Shown here piece after piece: positions 1 to 13,100 of a DNA stretch of 64,000 nt; position 1 is the first letter of the stretch; the number at the start of each line of letters is the position of its first letter. Under the pieces are notes generated by a model. That model made no database searches. It was not told the origin of the DNA and worked only from the letters and a program-made list of their open reading frames with translations. Source of the DNA: Kudoa neothunni (Eukaryota; Cnidaria). The stretch covers positions 15,996,001 to 16,060,000 of the forward strand of contig OZ199838.1 of the NCBI GenBank assembly GCA_964304625.1, given 5' to 3'. A program made the translations under genes and the position numbers.

Positions 1-576
1 TTTCAATGGTTGATTCATAAACAATTTTATTGATAGAAATGTGACAAATATATTTTTTATGGTGAAATATACCACTTTTGAAAACTATTTTCGAGTCTTC
101 ATTAATTATATAATCAATAGCATTATTTTCCGGCTCTAAGTTTTTATAATTTTCATTTCGACGTAATTTACGAAACTAAACTCACGTCGATATATTTTCA
201 ACGCTTCTTTTTGTTGACAAATCTCCGTATCGATAAACAAAAAATACGACGACAACCTATTCACGCCATAAATCGACATGTTACATGTATTTTCACTGTC
301 ACATTTGATTAGACTTTTCCTAGATACACGAATGTTGGTTTCTTCTAATGAATCAACCAACTTCCAACCAGTCTCAATGTAAGTTGATGGATGTGTAAGC
401 TCCAACCACACATCTAACACGTTTAAGCTAGGTCTATACGTATAATGAATATTGCAGTCTTCAGCATGTATATCTGCAGAAAAATTAGTAAATACTCAAC
501 AAATATTTTTAATTTGACTAGAAATGTTACCATTAAAAAAAAAATTTAAAATGGTTACTAGCCTTAACAATAACAT
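1..576 (-). CDS. Receptor-family gene A, 5' exons 1-3 (partial)
   Basis: Partial gene running off the left edge; only the N terminus is visible. Exon 1 (576-531) encodes the hydrophobic start MLLLRLVTILNFFFN and ends in phase 1. Exon 2 (473-172) begins DIHAEDCNIHY, so a signal peptide cut near HA|EDC is likely. Exon 3 starts at 133 and continues past base 1. The 38-nt intron between exons 2 and 3 is supported by its different length (37 nt) and diverged sequence in the paralog at 31351-32051, where both flanking exons align. Exon 2 carries a C-x5-C pair (KCDSENTC) followed by a beta-strand pattern ending YFLFID. No known domain family was recognised; the pattern resembles an FnIII- or Ig-like sandwich. 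By homology to the neighbouring gene it is probably another adhesion-GPCR-type receptor, but no transmembrane part is in view. Confidence 0.75.
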
Positions 577-673
577 TGTCTTATTGAGAATAATTATCAA
601 ATAAATCGGAGTTACTCACTGAATTGATTTACGCCGTAATTCAATTCGAAAGATAAAAAGGTAGATTTCAATG

Positions 674-788
674 AGAATTACTAATACCTTATGATTATTT
701 CTACTCGTACATACATCAAGATAACAGAAAAATTAAGCTAAATCTGCAGACAATGGCTAATGACACATTATTTTATAATCTCTCGTCA
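674..788 (-). promoter_or_regulatory. Conserved upstream block of gene A
   Basis: About 115 bp lying about 100 bp upstream of the gene A start codon are almost identical (two adjacent mismatches seen by eye) to 32150-32262 upstream of the paralog's start codon. The coding exons of the two genes differ far more. The block holds a TATA-like stretch (tataat on the plus strand, near 774-780). It may be the core promoter plus 5' UTR, or a recently homogenised segment. Confidence 0.6.
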
Positions 789-1163
789 TGACATAGCCGA
801 GGACACAAATAAATTTTTCTGAATAAAATCGAATATTCTATATTTGTTCAATCCTAACATTAAGGACAATTTTTCCTCCGTGTAATTATAATTTGACAGT
901 TATAGTAAATAATTGTGTATAATATTGATTAACAGACGAGCGTAGATTTTTGTATTACCTACCCATACGATGACCCAATATGCTCTCAAAGCACGTTTAC
1001 TCATTTAATTGTGATACTCTTAATTCCGTTAGAAATTATCATTGAATATAGAAGAAATGAATTAGTCGATAATACCATGTAATTTATTAGCGGTTATAGT
1101 GAGATTTGATATATATTAAAAAAACTCACAATTGAACAGATAATCAGGGATAGAGTATTTTCG

Positions 1164-2365
1164 TTAACCCTCTCGGGGCCATGCAGGGTCATTCGAGATC
1201 CCATTTTTGGTAAATTTTTTTTACCTTCTAAAACTTGTTATTTTAATTTTTGAGTTCATTTAATCTTAGATTAACGTGTATTGTTAAGAAATAAAATATT
1301 TCTGGAAAATTATAGTATTCTAAGGTTCAAAAATTATGTTTAATATCACGTAGCACTGATATGTTATTTAAAATTATTTTATACGGTTGTATCAAGTGTA
1401 TCTAATTAATATGATATGATAAATGATAAATAAATCTAATATATATTATCACGACCAAACTGAGGAATATTGTAATTTGTATCCTTTCTTGTTATCTGTT
1501 ATAAGATTCCGAAGATGGAATAAAATTAAGAGATTAATCCCATTTTATTTATGTCCAGATTATTGCGCATTGAAAACCTAACAGATTGCCTGATGTGCTT
1601 CAAAAATATGTTACAATATTTATTTTGTTGCACTAATTAAATTTAAATTGCAGCAACTTAAAAGTTGGTCACATTATTTCTGTGTCATGATATCGTCAAA
1701 TTTCAACGATTCCCTATTCCATAAAACAAACAGCAAACATTTATTATATAGTTTTATTTTTTTAATTTTTAATGAAGTTAAGCTAGGTAATTTCCTTATA
1801 ACTATTATAATATTAAACCGATGTTTAAAGAAATAAGCCTTGAATCATATTTATAATCTGGTTAAAAATATTGTTACTCATAATTCAAATAAATTTATCC
1901 TTATTTATGTAGACTCAACATTATTCTTTATTTCTCAAAATGTGTTGTAAACATATCTCAGTGTAAAAATCAATAATGGATTACCGAACTTAACCGGAGT
2001 TATTTCTTGATAATATTTGGCATAGCAGCCTAATATTGAAAATAAAAGTGGCATAGAAGTTTCTATCATGTCACACTCAATTAAAAATGAAACCGAAATA
2101 ATTATATCTATTACATCCACCATTTGAAGTTTTATTTGTATAAGTTAAATTGGTAATGTTTCCCGACATTGGTAAAATATTTTCAACAAATTCTTCAGTT
2201 GTTTAGATATTTTAAACATATATTTTAATAACAAATAGATTAATTAATCTATATACAATAAGTTATAATCATACTCAATCATTATAGTAGAAAACGATTG
2301 GGGTTGATGATCGACCCCCATGGGAACACACATAAGTTTTTTGAGCAAGGCCCTTCGAGGGTTAA
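1164..2365. mobile_element. TTAA-flanked piggyBac-like MITE, about 1.2 kb
   Basis: The left end reads TTAACCCTCTCGGGGCC. The right end, reverse-complemented, reads TTAACCCTCGAAGGGCC. TTAA target duplications with imperfect inverted termini starting CCCT are the piggyBac signature. The interior has no transposase-like reading frame, so it is non-autonomous. It lies in the intergenic space between gene A and the 3' end of the large receptor gene. Confidence 0.65.
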
Positions 2366-2982
2366 AGATTCAATAGGCTGCTAAATATTACAAAAATCAT
2401 TCTCTACGGATATTTTTAATTTATTGATCACTGAAATTATAACATAAAATATCGTTTATCATTTTTGATAAATAAAACATAAAATAACATTATACGATAA
2501 TTAAGACTTTATTCGATCAATTTATATTTGGAAAAAAGTGGCATAATGAGCCTTTGTTACTTCTTGAAAACCCATCTAAGTAACATATAGGAAAAATTTT
2601 TGTTTGTTTCTTATAAATATAGTTACCAAAATCTATGATATAATTTACATAATATTAATTTTGTTATATAGAATATTCCTATAACTTTACAAGCATAGAA
2701 TTAAATTTTGGACAAAAAGAGGTCCACTGAGCTTTCTAGGGTTAATGGGATTATGTCAGTCTTGATGTAAATCTCAATTTTATGCGAGCTCGTGCGTATT
2801 AGGGTATCACTGTTCTAGATAACACACCTAGATTGGACTCCCAAAACACTCCCCATCCCCCCGTAAAGGTTAATCTATAATTATAATATTGTAATTTTAT
2901 AATTAAGAAATTAAAACGCGTAAAAACAATGACTACAATAACAATAATAATAATAAATTATGTTACTTAAATAAATTATATA
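2366..2982. other. Intergenic, 3' flank of the large receptor gene
   Basis: No gene is seen. A lone piggyBac-type end (AGGGTTAA at 2738-2745) suggests another decayed MITE, but I found no partner end. Confidence 0.4.
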
Positions 2983-4146
2983 CTAACTTTGGGATTTTGC
3001 AACACTTTTGGTTGAAAATGTTGTCATTTTTTTGCTAGGTTTGCTTTTGATATTTAATATAGGATACTTTTGAGAGACTGTTCGTAATTTGAAGATCGAG
3101 ATAATACGCTTTCTTTTTTCATTGTTACCAATAACAAGAACAAAAAATGAGAAAATTCCAATTGAAGTATTTACAATATCGGAAACCAGTATAATAAACT
3201 CACTATAAAAAACCCAGGACAACATCTGAAGAAGCATTGGAAAGCCTAGCAAAATAAACAGGAAGAATAATTGTTTCGCACGCTGTATTATGGAGGCCTT
3301 CTTATTTTTGGCGCATTCAGATTTAAACGTCGTCTTCAAAACCATCACAAATACAATCAAATTGAAAAATAATATCGTTGCACCCGGAATAGTTATTGTT
3401 GCGAGTTTTAAATACCCATGTGGTATACAACTATGGTACAGTTCAGATATAAATTAGTTACTTAATAATCAGAAATAAACATATACTTTTTATCTTTAAC
3501 GTAAAATTTTCGACAAAGTTTACAGCAGAATAGTACGGTAGCTACAGGAATCACTAAAACAACATTACAAATTTATATGCGTAGATTAATTTTTACCCAT
3601 GATCGTAAAAGCAATCGCATTCACAATTTTGGAATTTATATTCTTCATTGTGAGGACCAGATTTTTAAACAAAAAGAGCGAGTGCAATAATAAAGCAAAG
3701 TATTGGCTCATAAGAGCATAATGTAGAAATACTGCAACATGAAAGCAAGAACTTTCAACCTTATTGAATATATTCCCAAGGATAAATGAAACATGAAACA
3801 TGAAAGTAGAGACGCACATCCACAATTGGGTCAAGGATTTTGTTTTAAGTAAATTTCTATCAATAAATTATTTAAACCGGTTGGTATAAAAAATATTTAG
3901 CAAATTACCTTGATGTAGTAATACAAACCATTGTAATGACAAGAAAAAGTAAGGAAATCGTTGTTAATGTTAACGATACCTCGTGTTGGTAATATTTATT
4001 TGACGAAGAATACTGATCGAAAATGTCGAAAATAATTGCATAGCTTGTTGTGTGGTTGCAAGTACATGTGTAATTAGTAAGTGAATTCGAAAGGGTAACC
4101 TCCCTCAATATGAAGCAATAACTTGTCTCCCATATCAGCTTTTTAC
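2983..4146 (-). CDS. Adhesion GPCR exons 29-32: GPS motif and 7TM
   Basis: Exon 29 (4146-3909) encodes the GPS: LIWETSYCF, then TCTCNHTTSYAIIFDI. The canonical form is CxCNHLTSFAVLMD, so the autoproteolysis His-x-Thr is kept and the sequence after the cut could act as a tethered agonist. TM1 follows (TLTTISLLFLVITMVCI). Exon 30 (3856-3597) holds TM2 and TM3 with the TM3 cysteine (SSCFHVAVFLHY). Exon 31 (3553-3487) is TM4. Exon 32 (3430-2983) starts with the ECL2 cysteine (CIPHGYLK), continues through TM5 to TM7 (SDIVNTSIGIFSFFVLVIG) and ends with a short basic tail. Intron positions are phase 2, 1, 2. The tryptophan usual in TM3 of this class is absent. The order and spacing match class B2 receptors well, and this is the most secure part of the gene. 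Confidence 0.85.
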
Positions 4147-7100
4147 CTACGAATATAAAATATTTAATTATATAATTAAAATTTTTTGAATATACTGTGT
4201 AATGTGCAACATCTAAAATTTTTCTTTTTATCACCCACTTTAACAATTTGACTGTAAGTTATATTCAACTTTTTAGTTAAGCTGTTTGATATTTTAACCA
4301 CGATCACATCACCCGCAATAATATTGGAATTTTGAACTGTAATGTTAGTTTCTTTGTTTTTAGTCACAGCTAGTACAATTTTGTTTTTAGGTTCATCTCC
4401 CGCTGTCGAATCGGTGTCCGAAAAACCCAAGCTCAAGTAGGTGGATTGCAGAGTCTCATCGGATTTATTTATTTCTTTCGAATTTTCAACAATATCCATT
4501 ATTTCCGTGTTGTCTAAGGGCATTGAAAAATACAACGATTCCGAAGTTTTTATCGAAGTGAATGATTTTATTTTTATATTATCTGATATCAATTCTTGAT
4601 TATCCTCCAAATTCAAGATGCTTTTATCAAGAAGATTGATTTGTTTCAAAAACCTTCAGAATAACATCAAAACGCAGAAACGAAAAGTTAATTACGTGTC
4701 ATTTTCTTCTATGTTGGTTTGATTTTTAGGAATATCGTTCGATGCTATATATTTAGTTAGATAATAATTTATTATATGGATTTATGAGGTAATTACTAGT
4801 TTCATTTTTCTGATATACAACCATATCCCAAGCTTTTATAAATAACCCTGTATTCTAAATCGAGCACATTATCATTGTCCTCAAATTTTCAACAATCATA
4901 CCAAAGGTTCATCAGATTTTGATTCTAATTTCGCTTCCAACTCTTCTGTGTCTATTAAAATAGCTTCCCAGTTAACTAAAGGTTTCGTTATAATTTCATT
5001 TCAATGTATGAAAATCCATATTACACAAATTGGGTTAACGTTTTAAAGACACTAATACTTTTATGAGCTAAAAAAATATTCTTTCCAAAAAGTACTAGAT
5101 AACGATAAAATTTAGTTTAATTAGTTTTAAAACAAATAAATAATATCCCTAATAATCCATAATCCTCAGAGTACATATACTGTTAACAATCGCGGTACTC
5201 TTTTCTTAGTTTTACGTATTATTTACTAAAGTTACAATTTTAAATTAACCCTCGAAAGATTTTCTTGGGCTACACAAGACTACAATTATATTTTTATGTT
5301 TAAAAAATTTGTTGTATTTTGTGAATATTTGCCAGAATTTCACCCCCCCCCCGTTTTAAATAAAGTATAATATATCGACTGAATTAATAAATTAATATAA
5401 CTAGTTAATGTTTTGGCAAGACTAAATAAAATATATCAAGTTTTATCACAAAGTAATATAAAGATGGACGCGTGATGCCTATGGTTGTTTCAAAAAAGGT
5501 TTTAACTTAAATAATCAACCGTTTATTCACAAATTAAAAATAAAAAGCGTGATCCTGTCACTCATCTCGTTAATGATCGTTTAATAAAATTAAAATGAAT
5601 ATTTTTATCTAATTAATCAGATAAAACCGTTAATTAAGCATCCAAACCAGACAGAAAATAATGAAACAACTAAATAGTGTTTTTATTAAAGTCGAATCAC
5701 TCTCCCTTCATTTTATATACGACATATACATGATAAAAATGTATAATAGTTATTAAAGAAATTATGTGTAAACATTATATATGTAATTTACTTATATTTT
5801 AAGAATTTAAGTCGTTTTGAAAAGTCATTGAGATAATGGTATATTGTGTGACTCCAATATTTCATCATGATGGGTCTTGTTTTTCGCTTTAATTTTTTCA
5901 TGATTATTTTATACATGAAAAAATAATATGGAGCGATTAGAGATCAAATAAAAATAATTAGTTGAAAATTCCAATATTTTCCGTGCTATAATCTTTCTAA
6001 TGTCAAATTAAGCTTGTTTACGTTTGGTCGAGAAATCAAGACGTCCTGTATAATTGGCTGAAGCCGTATAGGAGACCATTTTTAGTCCGAATCTAATATA
6101 TCGAATTTTTCATGATTATAATATCTTCTAATAGAAATTTTAATGTGATAATAATAAGAGCGATTTTTAAAACGAATATTAACGTTAAATATTATATTAA
6201 AGATTATAACAATAGTCTGTTTAAACCATTATAAAATTCTTAGAACGTTTTAGTTCCATGATTATTTTTAACCTCTATAAATTTTTGTTTCGTGTATATA
6301 TTGCTACCTATGTCCAAATGCAAGTTTATTTTGCGGTTTTACATTATTAACATGGTGTTTTTATTTTCATATTGAATTAACGTTCTAAAAATTAAATGCA
6401 CGATTAATTTAAACGATGTCAAACACACATTTTATATATTAAGAGAATTTATTACATCAAATTTTTTTAAACTCAAATAAAACATTATTTTTTATTTTGA
6501 GATTTAAATTTTTTATTTTTTTTAAATCCATTAATTTGTGAAAATAATTTCTTTATTCCTAATAAAATCAAATTAAACTAACTGACATAAATCTAGAATT
6601 AATAAAATAATCATTATAATTTAATTTCAATAATATAAAATTAAGATAATTATTCCAATATTTAATAAATTTGAAAATATATTGCGTGTTGGTCAGTGTT
6701 TAAACCTTGAGGCGAAATCAGACAATGAATATGAAAACAAACTTATCTTACACGGTTAAATTGGCCTTGCAGAAAAACTGTATTTAATAAGTGGATAGAT
6801 AGATAAATAAATGGTGTAATTTTTCCACAAATCTGCAGGATGATAGTCCATATTATTTTTTTATTACACTATTCTTGACTTTATGCGCCGCATCAAACTT
6901 GGTTGAAGCATACATAATCGAAGCGAGTTGAAACTCATGCAATAATCAAAACTCAAGCGTTTGTGACTTATTAACAGTTAATTTTTTTAGAAAACAAAGA
7001 AGACTGGTAACTAATTTAGAATCTTACAAAAATGATCATCGTCCTTAATTGCTTGAGATGCCAACATTTAGGGTTAATTATGTGTATCAAATACGTTATA

Positions 7101-10100
7101 ATAATCAACATATATTTTTAGGTAGGTAGAATAAAATATTTTAGAACATTTTCAACATTAAAATATGGAAAAACTGGCAATCGTCATTTCATAAACCAGC
7201 TTAATTAGACAATTAATTAGACACAAGGGAGTTTATAGCTCATAAAATATTGGAATTTTTAACTAATTGTGTTGATTTGGGGTTTTATCGCTCCATATTA
7301 TTTTTTTCACGTATAAAGTAACCATGAAAAAATTAAAGCAAGAAACTTTCTTGATCATGATGAATTTTTAGAGTTATACAGCATACTATTACTGATAAAA
7401 ATATGCATTAATCCTCTAAAGCAATGATTCTCAACCGGGAATAAATTAATTAACATCAAAATTAAATAAGACCAATTTTTCTATTATTAGTTTACGAAAT
7501 ATTTCAACATTTCTAACGAACTATATTGTTTGGGGCTATTAGATTCAATAAGAATTAGGCGCAAATATTAAAATGTTTTTAGGAAGGAGTATTTAACAGC
7601 TATCTATAAAAATATAAACAACCTCTTTCTTTTAGGCTCTTTTATTTTTTGGTGATGTAGCTTAATAATAATAATACTCAAAGTTGTAATCTGTGTGATA
7701 AATAATTTAATTTATAAAAATCTAAAATATTAAATCGGTAAACAGTTTGTGAATAAAAGTTTCTGAGTACAAAATTTTCATTACAAAGGCGATAATTCCC
7801 TCTTATTTAATTAAACAAGTATATAACCTTAAAACAGGTTTGAATTTGGCTTCAAAGTTAAGGGAGTTAATTGAAAAACCGGTTGAGAACCCCTGCGCTA
7901 GAAGGTTAGTGCGAAGGAAATTGGTAGGGTAAAAAATTCTAATATGAATGTGTTTTACACTTAACACATCAAAGTTAGAACTGTATATTTAACAATAACC
8001 AAATATCAATTATGCAATATTAAAATTCTAAATAAAATATAGATATTGTATTTATAGATGATAATAAATTATTAACTAATCTATGAAAATATTATAATTT
8101 AATTACCTTCTATCGTCAACTCCTTTACGCCAGTTAATTGAGAAGATTCGAATAGAAATTGATAACTTTTCGAATGATCCAGCGTTCCCAATGTCCTCAT
8201 TTTGCATACTTTATTTTTACATGATACTTTTTCGAACTCCATATTTGAATTTTTCACCATATTTTGATGAGTATCACGTAAATACCATTTCAATAAAATT
8301 TCATCGTAATTTTGTTCTAATGTGAAATGAATAATTACGACATTATTATCGTCGTATGTATATTTAATTTGGAATGTGCTCGGATCTAAAACTCTTATTA
8401 TACTCTTAATGCAAGTAGAAAAATACCTTTGGCAACGAATACTGTATCCATATCATGAAATATATATATATCAGACACCATTTTGATTCTTTGATCAACA
8501 TATCTGTCTATTCCATTAAACATGGTTTTGCAAACATTACCATCACAATTAAGATCAACATAAAAAGTATTCTTTTTTTTTTCTATAAATTGGTCTGATT
8601 TTTTTTCTAACGACGTGAGATCAATTTTCGCTCTAAAACTTTCAATAGATTGCACAACGTTCAAAGTAATCGAAATTTTAGTATCAACCCGTTCCGCGGA
8701 AAATTCGTAATTTCTTATTACTATAAATATGTCAAGAAGAAAGTAATACTATTAACATTAAGTTCAACTAATCTTACATTTTGTTATGATAATTTTGTTA
8801 GTTTTCATTACAAGATCTCCTGATATAATATCGATATCGTAACGATCACCACGTTTAACCCCATGTATTTCAAACGTAAACAAATCATTTTTCTTTGATA
8901 TTCGTAGAATTTCTGCTGAATTATTCAATATTTGTGGTTCTCCACTTATCTTAAGACTCCAATCAATCGCAATAATTTCATATGTTAGAATTAGCCGCAA
9001 CACAACAATAATTTTAACTTTTGATTCAGCTTCATCAATTAAAGTGTGATCGAGAACATAATCACTTTTAACTAATAATAGATTAGATTATTTTTGGCGA
9101 AAGCATTCTATAATACCTTTTTGAATGACTACAGTAAAATCATCATCGCATGGCGGTATTTTTATAACGATATTATGGTTTTTGGTGGGAGATATAGTGT
9201 GAGGTTTGAAATTGCATACATATTGTGTGCAGGTTACCTGCTCATGGTTTACGTCAAAAACTTTCTTATTATCAAAATCGGATTCAACGACTCTATAACT
9301 AATTCCTAATGTTTCAACAATTGACTTTTGAGTAATTTCTACTAAAATTTCGTTATTTAATTCACGTCGCTTTGTAACTTCAAAGTCACACGCCTCTAAA
9401 ATATATATTAATTATATTAAAGATTCACATATTGTTGTTTAAATTAGCAAATAGTTGATTGTACCTTTCTTGATATTATATGGACCATAATCTTCGAGCA
9501 GAAGAGAGGACAACTCTATCGAAAGATTGGCATCAGTGTTCAGATCTTCAATCTCGAAGGTGCATTCGTTGTTATTACACACAGCATTGATTTCATTGCA
9601 ATGTGGTTCATGTATAATTTCTTTAATAAAAAAAATTGTGTATTTAATAGTAAGAGTAGAAATTTCGATTTGGGAAGATATTTTCAGCTGAATATTTAGC
9701 TTTTTGTTGATCCAACTATATTTGAACTCGTAACTATACTTTCCTATAAATAAAAAATATATTTATATTATTAAATTATTTAAATTTGTTTATAATATTC
9801 TAAATGATATAAAAATACCTTCACTTGTTTTTAGAGTCATGGTTTCATCAGATCCTGGGAATGTGAATTTTTTTTCGCTTCCAATTGCACTATCTTGAAG
9901 CATACAGTAAAACTTTTGACCTGTAAATTCGATTGGAATCGTGGAAGCAGAAATATCCGATGCCCCATTGTTTAAGGTTATATGAGAATCGGGTAGAACC
10001 GTGTAGCCATCCAAGTATAGTTTTATATTATCGCCAAAAAATTTAGAATGATGATAATAAAAAATTTTATTAAAATCTAAAGAAAAATTAAAACTGTAAT

Positions 10101-13100
10101 CTATATAACTCGTTCACTCGTTCGGTAATATATTTCCAATTTGTTTAGTTCTTGTGAAGATATTCTTATTAAGGCTGTATCCAACGATTTTTGCATGTTG
10201 GTTATTTCATAATCAAATGAACACATATAATTATGACATTCAATAACCTCGTCGACATTATTTTCGAATATCATTTCATCATTTAAAAAATTATACGCTT
10301 CAATTTTTCTTAAATGGATAGTTTCAAGTGAGTGAGAGAGTATGATGTAAAATTTGATATTCCTGCCAGTAACCTTTACCCTTCCGTAAGCGTTATAGAA
10401 TCCTATATAGAATTTAATTAATAGTTACAAATACAAATGAAATATAAAAAATATATACGTGTAATTTTTATTTTTGGAGATATTTCATTTCCGATAGAAT
10501 ATTTTATTATTGAGGTTTCTTGAACTAAACAACTTTTAGTTAAACTTACGCTTAAAAGGTTTTTATCTGTAGAATTCTCTATAATATAACATTCTTTATC
10601 AATATTATTTCTGTTAAGTAGCATATTTGATTTGAGAAATTCTTTATTTTTTTCAGTGGCAGATAATTTTAACACAGCTCTGTATTGATCATTTGAGTCT
10701 CTTTCTTCAAACAGGATCATTTGATTCTCATTAACTAAAGAGAATCAATAATGATTTCAATATCCAGATTCACAAAAATTGCTTAAAAGATATAAATATT
10801 TTATAGCGAATTATTGTTAATTGAAGTAAAGCACATATGCATGATAAGTACGCACTTTAACCCCGGGTGCAGTATGCGAATTTCTGCCTTATCCGAAATT
10901 GTATTTACAAGTGATTTGTTCCTTTAATAACGATACCGGAGATCGAATATACTTATATTTTAATTCCTTGAATATATTGTAAGGGAAGTACCATCATAGC
11001 GGTTTCGTCATTGAAAGTACATGTCTCCTCTCCTAAAACCTTATTTGCTGCAATCATATACAATGGGGTACATAAAACAACCATAAGAATATTTTAAAAA
11101 AATATAATTTTTTAACTTATTTCTAATGATTTGCGTCATTACCAGTTGAAATATTCCATAATAATCCAATAAAATTCAACTATTACTCAAAAATATCATT
11201 TGTAGGGATCTCCAAAAATGAGTCAATCACAATGAGTTGTTAAATTCAAGTGTGATGTATGGAAGGTCAATATTACAGTAATAATACACTTAAATTAAGT
11301 ATTTAACAAGTTTATTGTGTCTTTTTTCATTAAAATTTAAAATTAATTTATTAACTATATACTTTATATAATTAAGTAACTGCCGTCAAAGGTTCATCCT
11401 GTAAATTAATTTTTAAAGTGATAATTATGTCAGATTTATCCGGTTTAAAATCAGGAAAACCTAAATTAAAAAATTGGGAGGAACGTTTCGATTTCATTTT
11501 TGGTAAATTTGAAAAATTTAATAATTATATCTTTGTTATATGAGTGAAACCATTATAACTATCACTAAAAAAATAAGTAATTTTTTTTATGAGCGTGGTA
11601 CAAAAAAATTCGGAAACTCTGTCAATCACCCCTTGAGAATATAAATAAACTTTTCTTTATGAGAAAAAGGATTCTCTTTGAAATGGGGTACTTTTTTATA
11701 GCCAAGCTAAATTCGACGACGTTTTTACTCAACATCGATAAAGATTCAAAAAGAGCCAGCAATTTCCAATGACGAATGATCCGCCTATAATAGTATAGAT
11801 AACCTTGACTATGATCATGTTATGTTCAACCACCCTAATGGTATATCCTGAATAATTCCCACACAAATACTATAGAATGATGATGGGGATCTGAGAACCA
11901 CATTTGTTCACATACAAAGAAGCATCATTCTCATACCTTGAAGAATATTTGAACGAAGACTATTGCCGATTAATTATGAGAAAAAATTATATTATCCCAA
12001 TAAAATTTCAAAAATAATAAATTTTTACGTTACCGTGTTGTACATCCAAATACGGACACTGTGACCATCAAATGCGGACTTAACGTTTAAAAAATAGTAC
12101 TTCGTAATGAGCATACAGACGAAATGAGAATAGCTGCTGTATGCATGTTAGTTTTTGAGGGTCATTCTCAATCTGAAGGGTTAAGAAGTCTTGGAGTACA
12201 TAAGAGTACTCTTTCTGATATAATAAAATATTATGACAAAGAGGTATCACGATAAGATCCAAATGATGGAGCAAGACGTCAAAATTACTGCTGAAATAAA
12301 AAACAAAATTTTGAAATTAATAGAGAATGACTGCACGATTACTCTCCAATCAATTATTGACATAATTGGAGTGCAGGTAAGTGTAACAACTGTATGGAGG
12401 TGGCTCAAAGCAATGAAAATTTCATTTTAAATGGTGAGAGGTACACCTAAGAGTAGAAACTCTCTTGAAGTCAAGAAAGAAAGGGAACTGTATACCGAAC
12501 AGTGTTCAAGGCGCTCAATAGACAGGAGGTATACAAAAATGATATTTATATACGATAGCTCCTATTCATTACATATATTATGCTCACATGGCCGCTTCTT
12601 TATAGGAACCACCCCCAAAAATGTAGTTGAGAATAGCAGAGGTAAAAATGCTTCAATGATACTCCTTGTTAGTGTCATCAGTTTAGTGCTTTTTGAAGCA
12701 GTATAAGGAAGTGTGAACAGTGATATATTTCCTGAGTTCCTTCAAAAAGTACAACAAGTACTGGGTGATGGAGGTTATATAATCGCAATGGATAACGTAA
12801 GATTTCATCATTGGAGAAGAGATTTCTATGATGAATATCCATATAAAATTCGTTATCTAGCTCGGTATTCATCTTTCCAGAATCCATGCGAAGAGGTATC
12901 TTCCAAAATCCAAAATAATGTTCAATAACACGGACCTATCAAAGGAGCAAACGATTTATTCAACCGAATGAAAACTCTCACTAAAAACGTAACTGAAGTG
13001 GATCTCTAGGCTTTTTTCTAACATTCTGAATCCATTATAGGCGATGTCACACCTTAAGTAATATTAAACGAAATTATATCATTGTCATCACCACAAATTT

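Noticed and set aside
9094-9309. Plus-strand 71-codon frame
   Set aside because: It is the antisense of receptor exon 21, whose minus-strand reading has matching splice sites and the TCTQYVC motif.
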